This document shows, piece after piece, positions 34,343-42,733 of a stretch of DNA of 46,645 bases. Position 1 is the stretch's first letter; each line of letters opens with the position of its first letter. The notes under the pieces were generated by a model. The model was not told where the DNA came from. It did not search any database and saw nothing but the letters and a program-made list of their open reading frames with translations. Where the stretch lies: NCBI RefSeq assembly GCF_010682105.1, contig NZ_JAAGWH010000067.1, forward strand, positions 1 through 46,645, read 5' to 3'. The translations under genes were made by a program, and so were the position numbers. This DNA comes from Modestobacter muralis. Lineage in GTDB: Bacteria; Actinomycetota; Actinomycetes; Mycobacteriales; Geodermatophilaceae.

Positions 34343-35181
34343 TCGGAGATCCCGGTCAGCCCGTTCTGGACGTTGGTCACCTGGTCGCCGATGACGGTCA
34401 CCAGCAGCGTGACCGTGTCGGTCGAGGACGGGCTGCCGTCGATCGGGGTCAGGGTGCGCGTGGCCTCCAGATGCCACACCACCTGCTGGGAGCCCGCCGT
34501 GGCGGTGCCGGTGACCGGGCCGGGGGTGACCCGTACCTGCTGCTGGATCGTGAAGTCCCACAGCCGGGCGGCGTTGTCCCGGCCGGTGGAGGCGACCTCG
34601 GAGCTCGACAGCGACGACCAGCTCCCGACCCACTCACCCACGGGGTCAGCGGCGGTGGGGTCGAAGGTCAGGTAGGTAGCGAGGAAGTCCGCGGCCGTCG
34701 ACCCGCCCGCCACGTCGAAGGGCGCCGGGCGGGCCGGGTCTGCCGGTGCCAGCGCCGCCGCCGTGGCGGCCGCGGTGACCGACGTGGAGGCGGCGGCCGG
34801 TGCCGTGGTCGATCGGGGAGCCGCGGTGGAACGGGGGGCCGCTGATCCCGTGGCCTGGCTGGTCCCGGTGGAGGACTGGACCCGCGGGCCCTCAGCCTCC
34901 CCGGCATCGTCGCGGCCGGGCCCGAGGAACACGAAGCCGGCGATGAGCACAGCGGCGACCAGGACGATGACGCCGAGCCCGTCGGTGGAGCCCTCCGGCC
35001 GGTCCCGCCAGCGGGTGAGGGCGGCAGACCGCCCGCGGCGGGCGTCGTGCCGCCACTCCCTGCGTTCCTTGCGGGTCAGGCCCGCAGGAGGCTGCGCGGG
35101 CGGCAGCTGCGGGTAGTGGTCGGCGGTCAGGTCCTGCTCGGTGCGCCGCATGACGAAGGGCCGGTCGTCGGCATCGGTCAC
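34339..35181 (-). CDS. Single-helix conjugation protein with a VirB8/NTF2-like outer domain
   Basis: A 280-residue bitopic membrane protein. About 65 charged cytoplasmic residues precede one helix at about 70-88 (LGVIVLVAAVLIAGFVFLGP), then a 60-residue Ala/Ser/Thr/Pro linker, then a folded domain of about 130 residues beginning DFLATYLTFDPTAADPVGEW and ending TVIGDQVTNVQNGL. Topology and domain size match VirB8/TcpC-type scaffold proteins, which have an NTF2-like fold, though sequence identity with the TcpC-like protein at 41011 is slight. GTG start and stop both overlap neighbours by four bases. Likely part of the trans-envelope channel. Confidence 0.75.
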   Translation of the reverse strand: MTDADDRPFVMRRTEQDLTADHYPQLPPAQPPAGLTRKERREWRHDARRGRSAALTRWRDRPEGSTDGLGVIVLVAAVLIAGFVFLGPGRDDAGEAEGPRVQSSTGTSQATGSAAPRSTAAPRSTTAPAAASTSVTAAATAAALAPADPARPAPFDVAGGSTAADFLATYLTFDPTAADPVGEWVGSWSSLSSSEVASTGRDNAARLWDFTIQQQVRVTPGPVTGTATAGSQQVVWHLEATRTLTPIDGSPSSTDTVTLLVTVIGDQVTNVQNGLTGISE

Positions 35182-37685
35182 TGCTCAGGCCCCTTGCGCA
35201 GCGGAGCCATGCGGTACTGCCGGCGAGGACCCGGGTTCCGCTGGGTCGAGGAAGCCGGTGCAGCCGCCGAGGCGCCGGAGGCATCGGACCGGCTCGGCCG
35301 GGCCGTGCTCTTGCCCGAGGGAGCCTGCGGGGTTCCGGCTGACCGCCGGGTGCCGGTCGAGGACGACGAGGAGCCGCCCCCGCTGCCCTTGTTCGTGGAC
35401 TTCACCGACGCCGCGGTGGACCCGCCGCCACCCGAGGGTGTGTTGCGCGAGGAACCGGTGCCGCCCGCGGGTGTTCCCCGCGAGGCCCCGCCGGCCCGGC
35501 CACCGGTCCCCTGCGGTGCCGCGGTGTACCTGGTGCTGCCGGTGCCCCCACCGGACCGGCCGGCGGCCCGCTGGGGAGCGTCGCCCGTCCGGTTTCCGCC
35601 AGGGGAGCTTGGGTTGGCGGTCGGTCGAGGACTGCCCGCGCCGACCGGTGCCGCCGAAGCCCCGCCGGGCCGACCAGCTCCCTGCCTGCGTTGCCCGCCA
35701 CCCCGGCCGGCACCTGCGGCCGCTGCGCCGCCACGTCCGGCACCCGTTCCAGGCGTACCCCCGCCCCGCCGGCCGGTCGGGCGGGAGGAACCCGCCGGGC
35801 GGGCCGTGGACGCGCCTGCAGCGCCCACGGTCGCGGCAGGTGCCGACGCGGCAGGAGCCGCCGTGGAAGGCGTCGCCGTCCGAGACCCAGGACCCGACGT
35901 GGCGGCCGGGGCGGACCCCGACGAGGACGCCGGAACCGCCCCGCTGGCCGGCCCGGGACGCGAGCTGGCCGCCGGGCGGCCGGTGGCCGGCGTCGCGGGG
36001 GTGGGACCGGTGGCCACCGGGGCAGCGGTGGCCACCGGAGCTGTGGTGGTGCCGCTGGTCGCGGGCGCCGATCCGGGAACGGGCGCAGGACGGGAGCCCA
36101 GGTGGCCCATCCGCATCGGAAGGACGCGCTGCGCGCCGCGACGCACCGCGCCGGGCGCGGCAGCAGCCCGCCGCACCCCCTTGGCCGTGCTCGAGGCGGC
36201 CGAGCCGATCGCCTCGGGAGCGGCCGCTGCGCCACGGGCACCGGCCCGGGCCGCCCCGCCGAGGGCGCGCCTACCCAGGCGGGACCCGCTGGTGACCGCG
36301 CGGGCGGCCAGGTAGCCCGACACCAGGGACGTGCCGGTGGCCGAGGTGCCGAAGCCCAGCATCTGCTCGATCTGGCCGCGGTAGCGCAAGCCGAGGATGA
36401 GGGCGGTGCCGTTGAAGACGGCGACCATGAAGATCCCGTAGGTGGCGCTGGCGCTGTTGAAGATCGCGCCGACGACCATCACCGCGCCGAGGATCGTGGT
36501 GATGATGAGCGTCTGCAGGAAGGTGCCCAGCAGCGACTCCAGCCAGCGCACCCCGATCTGGCGCGGACGGCCGGGGATCATCCAGGTGGCGAGGAAGAAC
36601 ACGCCCAGGAAGATCAAGATGATGAGCCCGATGAGGGCCATGAGCCCAAAGACGGTCATAGCCAGCAGCGCCATACCGGCGCCGATGGACAGCGCCCCGA
36701 GCATGAGCGCCGCCCCGATGCGGCCGGGGTCCTGCCCACGGACCCAGGGGGTGTCATCGCCGAAGGGGTCGACGTCGCCGTCGTCGGCCAGCTGCGCGCG
36801 GGCGGTGCCCCAGGCGCTCTCCCCGTCCTCGGCGTCGGGGTTCTCGAGGTAGGACTGCCCGACGACCTCGCAGGAGTCGACGGACTTCCAGGCGGTGTAG
36901 CACCAGCCGGAGACTCCGTAGACGTTCCACAGGCTGTCGGTGAGCTGTCGGACCGCCCCGTCGGGGTCGTTGCCGGTGTTCGGGGTCGGGTAGCCGGTGG
37001 AGGAGTTGGTGACCCCGGCCGCGGCGGAGTAGGCGGTGGTGGAGGCGTCGGCCAGGCTGGAGCGGGCGTCATCGAAGGTGTCGAGCACCCGGGAGGGCCC
37101 GGCGACGAAGGTGATGGCCAAGACGCTGGCGGCGACCAGCCAGATCATGTCCCCGACGAAACTGCCGCCACCGGTGGTGCGGCCCCGGGTGAAGGCGACG
37201 ACCACACCGATGCCCAGGCTGATGACCAGCAGGGGCAGGAAGACACCGGTGTTGAGCTGGCTCATCGCCGCATCCACGGCGGCGGACTGGTCGGCGTACA
37301 GGTCCAGGTTCAGCATCCACTGCAAGGCCACCAGGGCCCCGCGGAGGATCGACAGGCCCAGCCAGGTGATGAACCCGGCGACGGCGTTGGCGACGTTCCA
37401 GACCTGGGACTCCAGGCCGTCGTGGTCGCTGTCGGTGTCGACGGGGTAGGAAAACGCCGAGACGTCGAAGCGCTCGAACAGGGTGAGTCCGCCGGCGTTG
37501 CCCAGGTCGGGCCCGATGAACAGCCCGCCGTCGTTGACCGCGGCCAAGGCGTTGTTCGCCGACCCGACCAGGGTCAGGGCCACCAGCCAGGCGAGGGTCA
37601 TCAGGCGCATCGGCGTGCGGAACGGCCACGTCAGGGACCGGGCCGCGGCCGCCACTCGGTCCGCGGCCGCCCGCACGGCGCTCAC
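35178..37685 (-). CDS. VirB6/TrbL-like polytopic channel protein with long disordered tail
   Basis: An 835-residue protein. The first 460 residues hold about seven hydrophobic helices, including an N-terminal one (LMTLAWLVALTLVGSANNAL, possibly a cleaved signal) and the paired helices LIILIFLGVFFLATWMI and TLIITTILGAVMVVGAIFNS; an extracytoplasmic loop around 235-320 has two Cys. GYLAARAVTSGSRLGRRALG then leads to 350 residues made almost wholly of Ala, Gly, Pro, Ser, Thr and Arg with no hydrophobic stretch. VirB6-type proteins form the inner-membrane pore; many Gram-positive ones have cytoplasmic tails, here unusually long and low in complexity. The GTG start overlaps the virB4 stop by four bases. 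Confidence 0.85.
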   Translation of the reverse strand: MSAVRAAADRVAAAARSLTWPFRTPMRLMTLAWLVALTLVGSANNALAAVNDGGLFIGPDLGNAGGLTLFERFDVSAFSYPVDTDSDHDGLESQVWNVANAVAGFITWLGLSILRGALVALQWMLNLDLYADQSAAVDAAMSQLNTGVFLPLLVISLGIGVVVAFTRGRTTGGGSFVGDMIWLVAASVLAITFVAGPSRVLDTFDDARSSLADASTTAYSAAAGVTNSSTGYPTPNTGNDPDGAVRQLTDSLWNVYGVSGWCYTAWKSVDSCEVVGQSYLENPDAEDGESAWGTARAQLADDGDVDPFGDDTPWVRGQDPGRIGAALMLGALSIGAGMALLAMTVFGLMALIGLIILIFLGVFFLATWMIPGRPRQIGVRWLESLLGTFLQTLIITTILGAVMVVGAIFNSASATYGIFMVAVFNGTALILGLRYRGQIEQMLGFGTSATGTSLVSGYLAARAVTSGSRLGRRALGGAARAGARGAAAAPEAIGSAASSTAKGVRRAAAAPGAVRRGAQRVLPMRMGHLGSRPAPVPGSAPATSGTTTAPVATAAPVATGPTPATPATGRPAASSRPGPASGAVPASSSGSAPAATSGPGSRTATPSTAAPAASAPAATVGAAGASTARPAGSSRPTGRRGGGTPGTGAGRGGAAAAGAGRGGGQRRQGAGRPGGASAAPVGAGSPRPTANPSSPGGNRTGDAPQRAAGRSGGGTGSTRYTAAPQGTGGRAGGASRGTPAGGTGSSRNTPSGGGGSTAASVKSTNKGSGGGSSSSSTGTRRSAGTPQAPSGKSTARPSRSDASGASAAAPASSTQRNPGPRRQYRMAPLRKGPEQ

Positions 37686-40270
37686 GCCGGCACCAGGTGC
37701 TCGTCGACGTCGTCCACGTCCTCGACGTCGTCCGCGTCCCCGACGTCGTCCAGGTCCTCGTCGTCGTAGTCGTCCTGCTGGTCGACCTGGTCGTAGTAGT
37801 CGAAGTCCTCGGCTGCACCGACCTCGTCGCGCTCGGGTGTGGTCTTGAGCGCGGCCTGGATCTCACCGGTGAGGTAGTCGAACTCCACCGGCGCGAGCTG
37901 GCCCCACCGGTCGCGGACCTCGCACTGGCCGGGCAGCCAGCGCTTCTGCCGGTCGAGCACCAGCGGCTCGGGTGAGAGGCCGAGGAGCTGGGCCTGCGCG
38001 GTGGCCTCCTCGTTGGACTTGACCCGGAAGGCGCACACGGTCGAGACCTGGTCGATCAGCCCGGAGATCTCGACCAGCTCGGCGACGGCCTGGGTGTCCA
38101 GCAGCAGCGACACGTCCAGCGCCCGGCCCACGCGGGCGAGGTCCCCGACGAGTTCCTTCCCGAAGTCGAAACCGGTGATCTTGTGCAGCTCGGTGAGGGC
38201 GACGACCTTGGGCAGCCCCTTGACCCGCCCGGCGACGTAGGTGGCGTAGGAGAACCCGGCCTGCACCAGCATCACGGCCAGCCGCTGCCCCTGCCGCCAG
38301 TTCCGCGGGTCGGCGGTCTTGGAGGGCAGCCGGCCGTAGACGCCGTCGAAGAGCATGTAGACGAGCCCGGCCGTGGTGGGCAGGCCCTGGACGTCCTTGG
38401 CCGGTGACCCGGCGACCGGGCGGGCCAGCGGGTCCCGGGTCATCTCCGCCAGGTCGCTGCCCAGCTGGGAGGCCACCGGGTCGGTGGAGCGGGTGAGTTC
38501 GAGGATGACGGCCCAGGTCGAGCGATCGGCCGGGTCGGGGTAGGAGGCGACCTTGTTGCCGGCGGCGCGCACGTGGGCCTCGGCGAGCTCGGCCTGACCC
38601 AGCGGGAGCATCAGCAGCAGGTTGTCCACGGACCGGGAGGCGGCCTCGTCGGGGTCGGCGACGAAGCGGAACGGGCACATCGACCCGCTGGCCTGCTCGC
38701 TGGTGGACACCGTGGTGGTGGGCACCCCGAACCAGGAGGCGACGGTGACGACGCCGGACAGGTCACCCTTGAGGTCGGCCAGCAGCCCGTAGGCGCCGTA
38801 GATGACCTCGGCGATCATCGCCAGCATCACCGCGGTGGACTTGCCCGACCCGGACCGGCCGACGAAGGCGGTGGTCACCGGGTCGCCTTCGATGGAGGCG
38901 TCGGTGAGGCGCAGCTGGAAGGGACCGGGCGTAGAGCCCAGCACCCCGCCCAGGAACGGCCCGTGACCGGGGCCGACCTGGGAGCCGCCGTGGAACCAGC
39001 CCCCGACCAGGGTGGTCATCGGCCGGAACTGCTCGCAGTCGGAGAACCGCAGGTGGTCCCCGAGCACGGACTCCTTGTAGAGCACGTGCTGGACGTGCTG
39101 GGGCACGAACAGGGTGATGCCGCGGTCGCCGTAGCTGTCGATGATGCCGGCGGTGCGCTGGTCCAGGTCGACCAGCGAGCGGGCCTCCACGATCCAGACG
39201 GGGTTGTCCAGCACCATGCCGACGGTGCCCTTGCGGACCTCCTTGATCCGCTCGGGCAGCACCGCCCGGGCCTCCAGGATCTGCTCCGGCGGCTCCTGGG
39301 CCACACCGATCGCGGACTCCCGCTCCTGCTCCTTGGTCAGCGCCAGCGCCTTGGACAGTCGGGCCGCTGCCTCCTTCGCGCCCAGGTTGCGGCCGCGGAT
39401 GGACACCTCGACCGGGCTGGCAGGCCCGTCGGGGTCCTCATCGGCGATGGACAGGTCTTTCAGCCACTCGGAGCCGGGCAGTTCCATCTCCGCGGAGGGG
39501 AACCCGGTCTGCGCGCTGGTGATGAACCGGACGTAGGCGATGCCGTCGTCGGTGGCGATCTCCATGTGGTCCGGGCGCGGGAGAGCGAACGCGCCGGAGT
39601 GCAGCCGGGCGATCTCCCCGGTGGTGGCGATCGGGCCCGAGGGCAGCCAGTCGGTGGTGCGCCGCAGGTCCCGCCGCAGCGACCAGGCCAGCTCCCGCAC
39701 CGTCGCCGGCCGGGCCCCGAAGGAGGATTCGGCCATGCGCTGCTGCCAGGCGCGCGCCTGGGTCGAGGCGCGCACCAGCAGCCCGCGGGCGTCGTCGATC
39801 TCCGCGGCCTCCCCACCCACGACCCGGGAGGTGCGCCGCAGCGCGGGCAGGTCACGGGACTCACTCACCTTGATCTGGATGCCCAGCAGCACCAGCCGCT
39901 GCGGGAAGTCGTGGTCGGCCATGCGGGCAGCACCCAGCTGCAGGTACTCCTCCTGCCCCTGCGTGATCCGGCCACGGGCGCCCTTGGCGATCCGGGCGGC
40001 CTCGGCGTCGCGGTACTCCACCGCACCCCACCGCCCCCACTGGATCTTGAAGTGGAACTCGGCGTCGGTGGGCAGCAGCCGGCGCAACGTGGAGGCCCCG
40101 GCCGACGTCAGGGCGAAAATGTCGTCGGTGTTCAGCTCGTCGGTGGAGCGGGTCGGCAGCACGACCCAGGCCCACACCGCCTGAGCGGAGGCGGTGATGC
40201 CGTCGGCGATCGCCTTGGGGGTGTCCAGGGCGGAGTCGTCGCGGTGGGACTGGCTAAACAGCTTCGGCAC
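37682..40270 (-). CDS. VirB4/TraE family conjugation ATPase
   Basis: An 862-residue ATPase. The N-terminal half (about 20-440) is the VirB4 protomer domain; the RecA-like domain starts near 460 with Walker A VGRSGSGKSTAVM. A Walker B region VVALTELHKITGFDFGKELV (about 690) has Thr-Glu where Asp-Glu is usual, while the downstream LLLDTQAVAEL and R-rich arginine-finger area look normal. The last 45 residues are strongly acidic (YYDQVDQQDDYDDEDLDD and on), a disordered tail. It powers channel assembly and DNA transfer, corresponding to Orf16 of Tn916 and TcpF. GTG at 40270 is preceded by AGGAGG and overlaps the upstream gene by 17 bases. Confidence 0.92.
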   Translation of the reverse strand: MPKLFSQSHRDDSALDTPKAIADGITASAQAVWAWVVLPTRSTDELNTDDIFALTSAGASTLRRLLPTDAEFHFKIQWGRWGAVEYRDAEAARIAKGARGRITQGQEEYLQLGAARMADHDFPQRLVLLGIQIKVSESRDLPALRRTSRVVGGEAAEIDDARGLLVRASTQARAWQQRMAESSFGARPATVRELAWSLRRDLRRTTDWLPSGPIATTGEIARLHSGAFALPRPDHMEIATDDGIAYVRFITSAQTGFPSAEMELPGSEWLKDLSIADEDPDGPASPVEVSIRGRNLGAKEAAARLSKALALTKEQERESAIGVAQEPPEQILEARAVLPERIKEVRKGTVGMVLDNPVWIVEARSLVDLDQRTAGIIDSYGDRGITLFVPQHVQHVLYKESVLGDHLRFSDCEQFRPMTTLVGGWFHGGSQVGPGHGPFLGGVLGSTPGPFQLRLTDASIEGDPVTTAFVGRSGSGKSTAVMLAMIAEVIYGAYGLLADLKGDLSGVVTVASWFGVPTTTVSTSEQASGSMCPFRFVADPDEAASRSVDNLLLMLPLGQAELAEAHVRAAGNKVASYPDPADRSTWAVILELTRSTDPVASQLGSDLAEMTRDPLARPVAGSPAKDVQGLPTTAGLVYMLFDGVYGRLPSKTADPRNWRQGQRLAVMLVQAGFSYATYVAGRVKGLPKVVALTELHKITGFDFGKELVGDLARVGRALDVSLLLDTQAVAELVEISGLIDQVSTVCAFRVKSNEEATAQAQLLGLSPEPLVLDRQKRWLPGQCEVRDRWGQLAPVEFDYLTGEIQAALKTTPERDEVGAAEDFDYYDQVDQQDDYDDEDLDDVGDADDVEDVDDVDEHLVPA

Positions 40271-40751
40271 GGGAGGCCTCCTCGCGGGCCCGGGTGAGGG
40301 CCAGCCGGGTGAAGTCGGGACGCAGTGGGGCGTTCAATCGGTCCAGGTCCTCAGCGGTGGTGACCTGCGGGTCCGCGGCGATGAGGAAGGCGAGGTCGGT
40401 GGGGACCTCGGTGACCGGGCGGGAACTGGCCGTGTCGCCGTTGACGATCGGGGCCGGCCGGTCCAGGTACCAGCGCAGCAGGTCGACGATCCCGCGGACG
40501 CGGAGCCGGCCACCGGCGTCGCGGCTCATCAGCCACCAGGTGAGCGCGCCAGGCGGGGCGACCCACAGGGCGAACCCACCGACGAAGGGGACGCCGAGGA
40601 CGTTGCACAGCAGCAGCCAGGGCGCGTAGATCAGGGCCCCGACCTTCAGCCAGGACCGGGGGATGCCCTCGCCGAGGTCCATCTTGAAGACCCGGTACTG
40701 GCGGCTCTCGATTCGCACGTGCACCGTGTCCGTCGGCATCGGGTACGTCAT
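40254..40751 (-). CDS. TcpE-like conjugation membrane protein
   Basis: A 165-residue protein from ATG at 40751, which overlaps the TGA of the upstream gene. It has a polar start (RIESRQYRVFKMDLGEGIPR), two adjacent helices (LIYAPWLLLCNVLGVPFVGG and ALWVAPPGALTWWLMSR) and a cytoplasmic tail with LLRWYLDRPAPI, the layout of TcpE/Tn916 Orf17 proteins, which sit directly before the VirB4 gene as here. The family is required for conjugation in pCW3-type systems, with an undefined structural part in the channel. The name rests on size, topology and gene order rather than strong motifs. Confidence 0.75.
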   Translation of the reverse strand: MTYPMPTDTVHVRIESRQYRVFKMDLGEGIPRSWLKVGALIYAPWLLLCNVLGVPFVGGFALWVAPPGALTWWLMSRDAGGRLRVRGIVDLLRWYLDRPAPIVNGDTASSRPVTEVPTDLAFLIAADPQVTTAEDLDRLNAPLRPDFTRLALTRAREEASRAEAV

Positions 40752-41014
40752 GCGCCGAAGATCGAGTTGCCGATGCCGGCGAGGACGTTCTGGAAGCCGG
40801 TCGGGTTGAGCAGGATCCACAGGACCACGACCGCACCGGCCAGCTCGGCGACCAGGAACCCCCAGTCGCTCTTGATCAGGGCCCGCACGGCGAGCACCGC
40901 CAGCACGATCAGCACGACCGACAGCAGGATCGCGTAGATGTCGGTCTGGATGCCGGTCAGGTCGCCGAGGGCTGCCCGGGTGTCCATCGCAGCGGCGGTC
41001 AGGGTGGTGGTCAT
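40748..41014 (-). CDS. Small two-helix conjugation membrane protein
   Basis: An 88-residue protein from ATG at 41014, with GAGGAG just upstream and ATGA overlaps at both ends. After 27 polar residues come two helices, IYAILLSVVLIVLAVLAVRA and LVAELAGAVVVLWILLNPTG. Size and topology suit the TcpD or VirB2/TrbC-like slot of transfer operons, but sequence does not decide between them. It has no clear signal peptidase site, which argues against a classical pilin. Confidence 0.75.
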   Translation of the reverse strand: MTTTLTAAAMDTRAALGDLTGIQTDIYAILLSVVLIVLAVLAVRALIKSDWGFLVAELAGAVVVLWILLNPTGFQNVLAGIGNSIFGA

Positions 41015-42087
41015 CGGATCTCCTCGTTGGTGGCGTCGACGGCGGTGACGAGCCAGCGCCCGTCGTTGTCGGTGAGCTGCAGCGCGTAGCGCTGGCTGAT
41101 CTGCAAGGTGGTGCCGGCCAGCTGCCAGTCGACAGTCGCGGCGGCGTAGCGGGTGGTGCTGCCGCCAGAGACCGACCAGTTGGCGGTGTCGGCGACGGTC
41201 AGGGCCCCGGCGAGGTCGGGGAGGGTCGCGCCGGAGGCTGCGATGTAGTCGGTGGACCCGTCGGCCACGGCGGTGAACACGTCCCCGGGCAGGTCCCCGG
41301 TGTCGCCGGTGAGGGCGTTGTCGGTGGAGGCGTCCGGGCGGGGGATGCTCGCCGGTCGGCCGGAGGAGAACACCGCGCCGGAACCGGCGACGGTCGGCTC
41401 CCCGTCGGTGAGGACGACGGGCACGTGCAGGGTCAGCCACCGCGGCGACTGCGCGGTCCAGGGGGCCACCGCCGGGCCGGGGTCGGCGGCCACGGGCACG
41501 CCGGCGTCGCTCACCGCGGCGGCCTCGGGCACTGCCTGGCCCTCGGCGAGCACGGCCGGGGTGACCCGCGCGGTCACAGCGACCACGGCGGCGTCGGTGC
41601 CCAGCGGCAGAACCGTCCCGGCGGTGACGACGTCGACGTGGAGCTGGCCGTCCCCGCTCCAGTTGGCGATCCCGGGACCGCTGGTCTCACCGGTCCAGCG
41701 GGCCACCGCCGCTGCCCGGGTGCCGGGGCTGGCCGAGTCGAAGGACAGGTAGTCGGTGGCGTAGGCGACCGCGAGGGCCTGGGCGGCATCGGGGTCCAGC
41801 GCCGGCGCGGCCGCGGCCGGGGCCTCGTCGCGGGAGACGGCGTTGGCGATCGGCCGGACGATGACCTGCACGATGCCGGCGACCAGCAGCAAGATCACCC
41901 CGGCCCAGGCGGCGACGCGGAAGCCGACGTGGGTCCGGCGCCCCGGCCGGCTGGTCGACCAGCCGGCCGCGTTGCTCCCGCCGAAGGACTCGCCGTTCCC
42001 CGCTCCGCCTGCGGCGGTCGAGGCGGCGCGCTTGGCGTCCCGGGCATCCAGTCCCAGGACGGAACGGGCGGCAGTGCGCAGGTCCAC
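41011..42087 (-). CDS. TcpC-like conjugation scaffold protein (VirB8 functional analogue)
   Basis: About 358 residues. A 55-residue basic cytoplasmic segment leads to one helix (FRVAAWAGVILLLVAGIVQV), followed by two successive alpha/beta domains (VAYATDYLSFDSASPGTRAA near the first, QRYALQLTDNDGRWLVTAVD at the end), the arrangement of TcpC from pCW3 and Orf13 of Tn916, each domain NTF2-like. It is the first gene of the transfer operon. GTG at 42087 is preferred, with GGGGGA five bases upstream. An in-frame ATG at 42141 lacks a ribosome site and would place the operator-like palindrome at 42110-42128 inside the gene; if real, it would have to be read without a leader. Confidence 0.85.
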   Translation of the reverse strand: MDLRTAARSVLGLDARDAKRAASTAAGGAGNGESFGGSNAAGWSTSRPGRRTHVGFRVAAWAGVILLLVAGIVQVIVRPIANAVSRDEAPAAAAPALDPDAAQALAVAYATDYLSFDSASPGTRAAAVARWTGETSGPGIANWSGDGQLHVDVVTAGTVLPLGTDAAVVAVTARVTPAVLAEGQAVPEAAAVSDAGVPVAADPGPAVAPWTAQSPRWLTLHVPVVLTDGEPTVAGSGAVFSSGRPASIPRPDASTDNALTGDTGDLPGDVFTAVADGSTDYIAASGATLPDLAGALTVADTANWSVSGGSTTRYAAATVDWQLAGTTLQISQRYALQLTDNDGRWLVTAVDATNEEIR

Positions 42088-42109
42088 GACATCCCCCGTT
42101 AGATCGCTG

Positions 42110-42128
42110 CTCGGACTGTCAGTCCGAG
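42110..42128. promoter_or_regulatory. Operator-like palindrome between transfer operon and XRE regulator
   Basis: CTCGGACTG, one base, CAGTCCGAG: a perfect 19-base hyphenated palindrome, 22 bases before the preferred start of the transfer operon and 115 bases before the divergent XRE gene. Its length and place suit a dimeric XRE repressor that shuts transfer genes. CCGTCCGAC at 42152-42160 may be a weaker half-site. Confidence 0.55.
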
Positions 42129-42243
42129 TTGTTGGAGCCATGTTCGGTCTACCGTCCGACGAATGTCAACGTCGATCGGAGCTCTGTGGACGGCCACTAG
42201 GCTGTGGACCGGCATCGCGACGGTCACAGCGGAGGGGACTGAG

Positions 42244-42705
42244 GTGAGCGACGAGGAGGTGGCGAGCCGGACCTTCGCGGAGCGTCTGGACCTCTTGTTC
42301 CGCGCCACACACCCCGCCGGCCGCGACGAGGTCGGCTACCAGGAAGTCGCGGACGCAGTGGCAGCGGCCGGGGGCCCGACGGTCACCGGGAACTACCTCT
42401 ACCTGCTGCGCAAGGGGCGACGGTCCAACCCGCGCATCGACCTGATCCGCGCCCTGGCGCGGTACTTCAACGTCCCAGCGGCCTACTTCATCGACGACGA
42501 CGTCGCACAGACCTACGTCGACCAGCTCGAGCTCCTGCAGGCCATCCGCGACAGCGGCACCGCCGGCCTGGCCATGCGCGCAGCGAACCTGACGCCCGAG
42601 GCCCGAGCAGCGCTGACCGTCATCCTCGACGGGATGCGCGCGGACAACCCGAAGCGCACCGAGCCCGGTCCTCCATCGGGTGACTCCCCAGCGGATCAGG
42701 ACTGA
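42244..42705 (+). CDS. XRE family regulator, likely repressor of the element (ImmR-like role)
   Basis: A 153-residue protein. Residues 10-85 form an XRE helix-turn-helix with an extended linker (TFAERLDLLFRATHPAGRDE, EVADAVAAAGG, VTGNYLYLLRKGRRSNPRID, LIRALARYFNVPAAYFIDDD), a form common in actinobacteria; the rest is a helical segment ending in a disordered acidic tail. GTG at 42244 follows GGAGG; the frame is open further back without a ribosome site. It is divergent from the transfer operon and followed by an ImmA-type protease, matching the ImmR-ImmA logic of ICEBs1, where the protease cleaves the repressor. Targets are inferred. Confidence 0.85.
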   Translation: MSDEEVASRTFAERLDLLFRATHPAGRDEVGYQEVADAVAAAGGPTVTGNYLYLLRKGRRSNPRIDLIRALARYFNVPAAYFIDDDVAQTYVDQLELLQAIRDSGTAGLAMRAANLTPEARAALTVILDGMRADNPKRTEPGPPSGDSPADQD

Positions 42706-42714
42706 GTTCACCGC

Positions 42715-42733
42715 GGGCGGTTATGTTCCGCCC
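42715..42733 (+). promoter_or_regulatory. Possible leaderless promoter in a hairpin before the ImmA gene
   Basis: GGGCGG (42715-42720), seven A/T-rich bases, CCGCCC (42728-42733) ends exactly at the ATG at 42734. TATGTT at 42722-42727 would be a -10 element placing transcription start on the ATG. No ribosome site exists here, so the gene is either translated leaderless or by coupling to the XRE gene 28 bases upstream. Confidence 0.4.

Noticed and set aside
35691-37769. Long plus-strand frame opposite the VirB6-like gene
   Set aside because: Made of Gly/Arg/Asp repeats that reflect the low-complexity tail and codon bias of the minus-strand gene.
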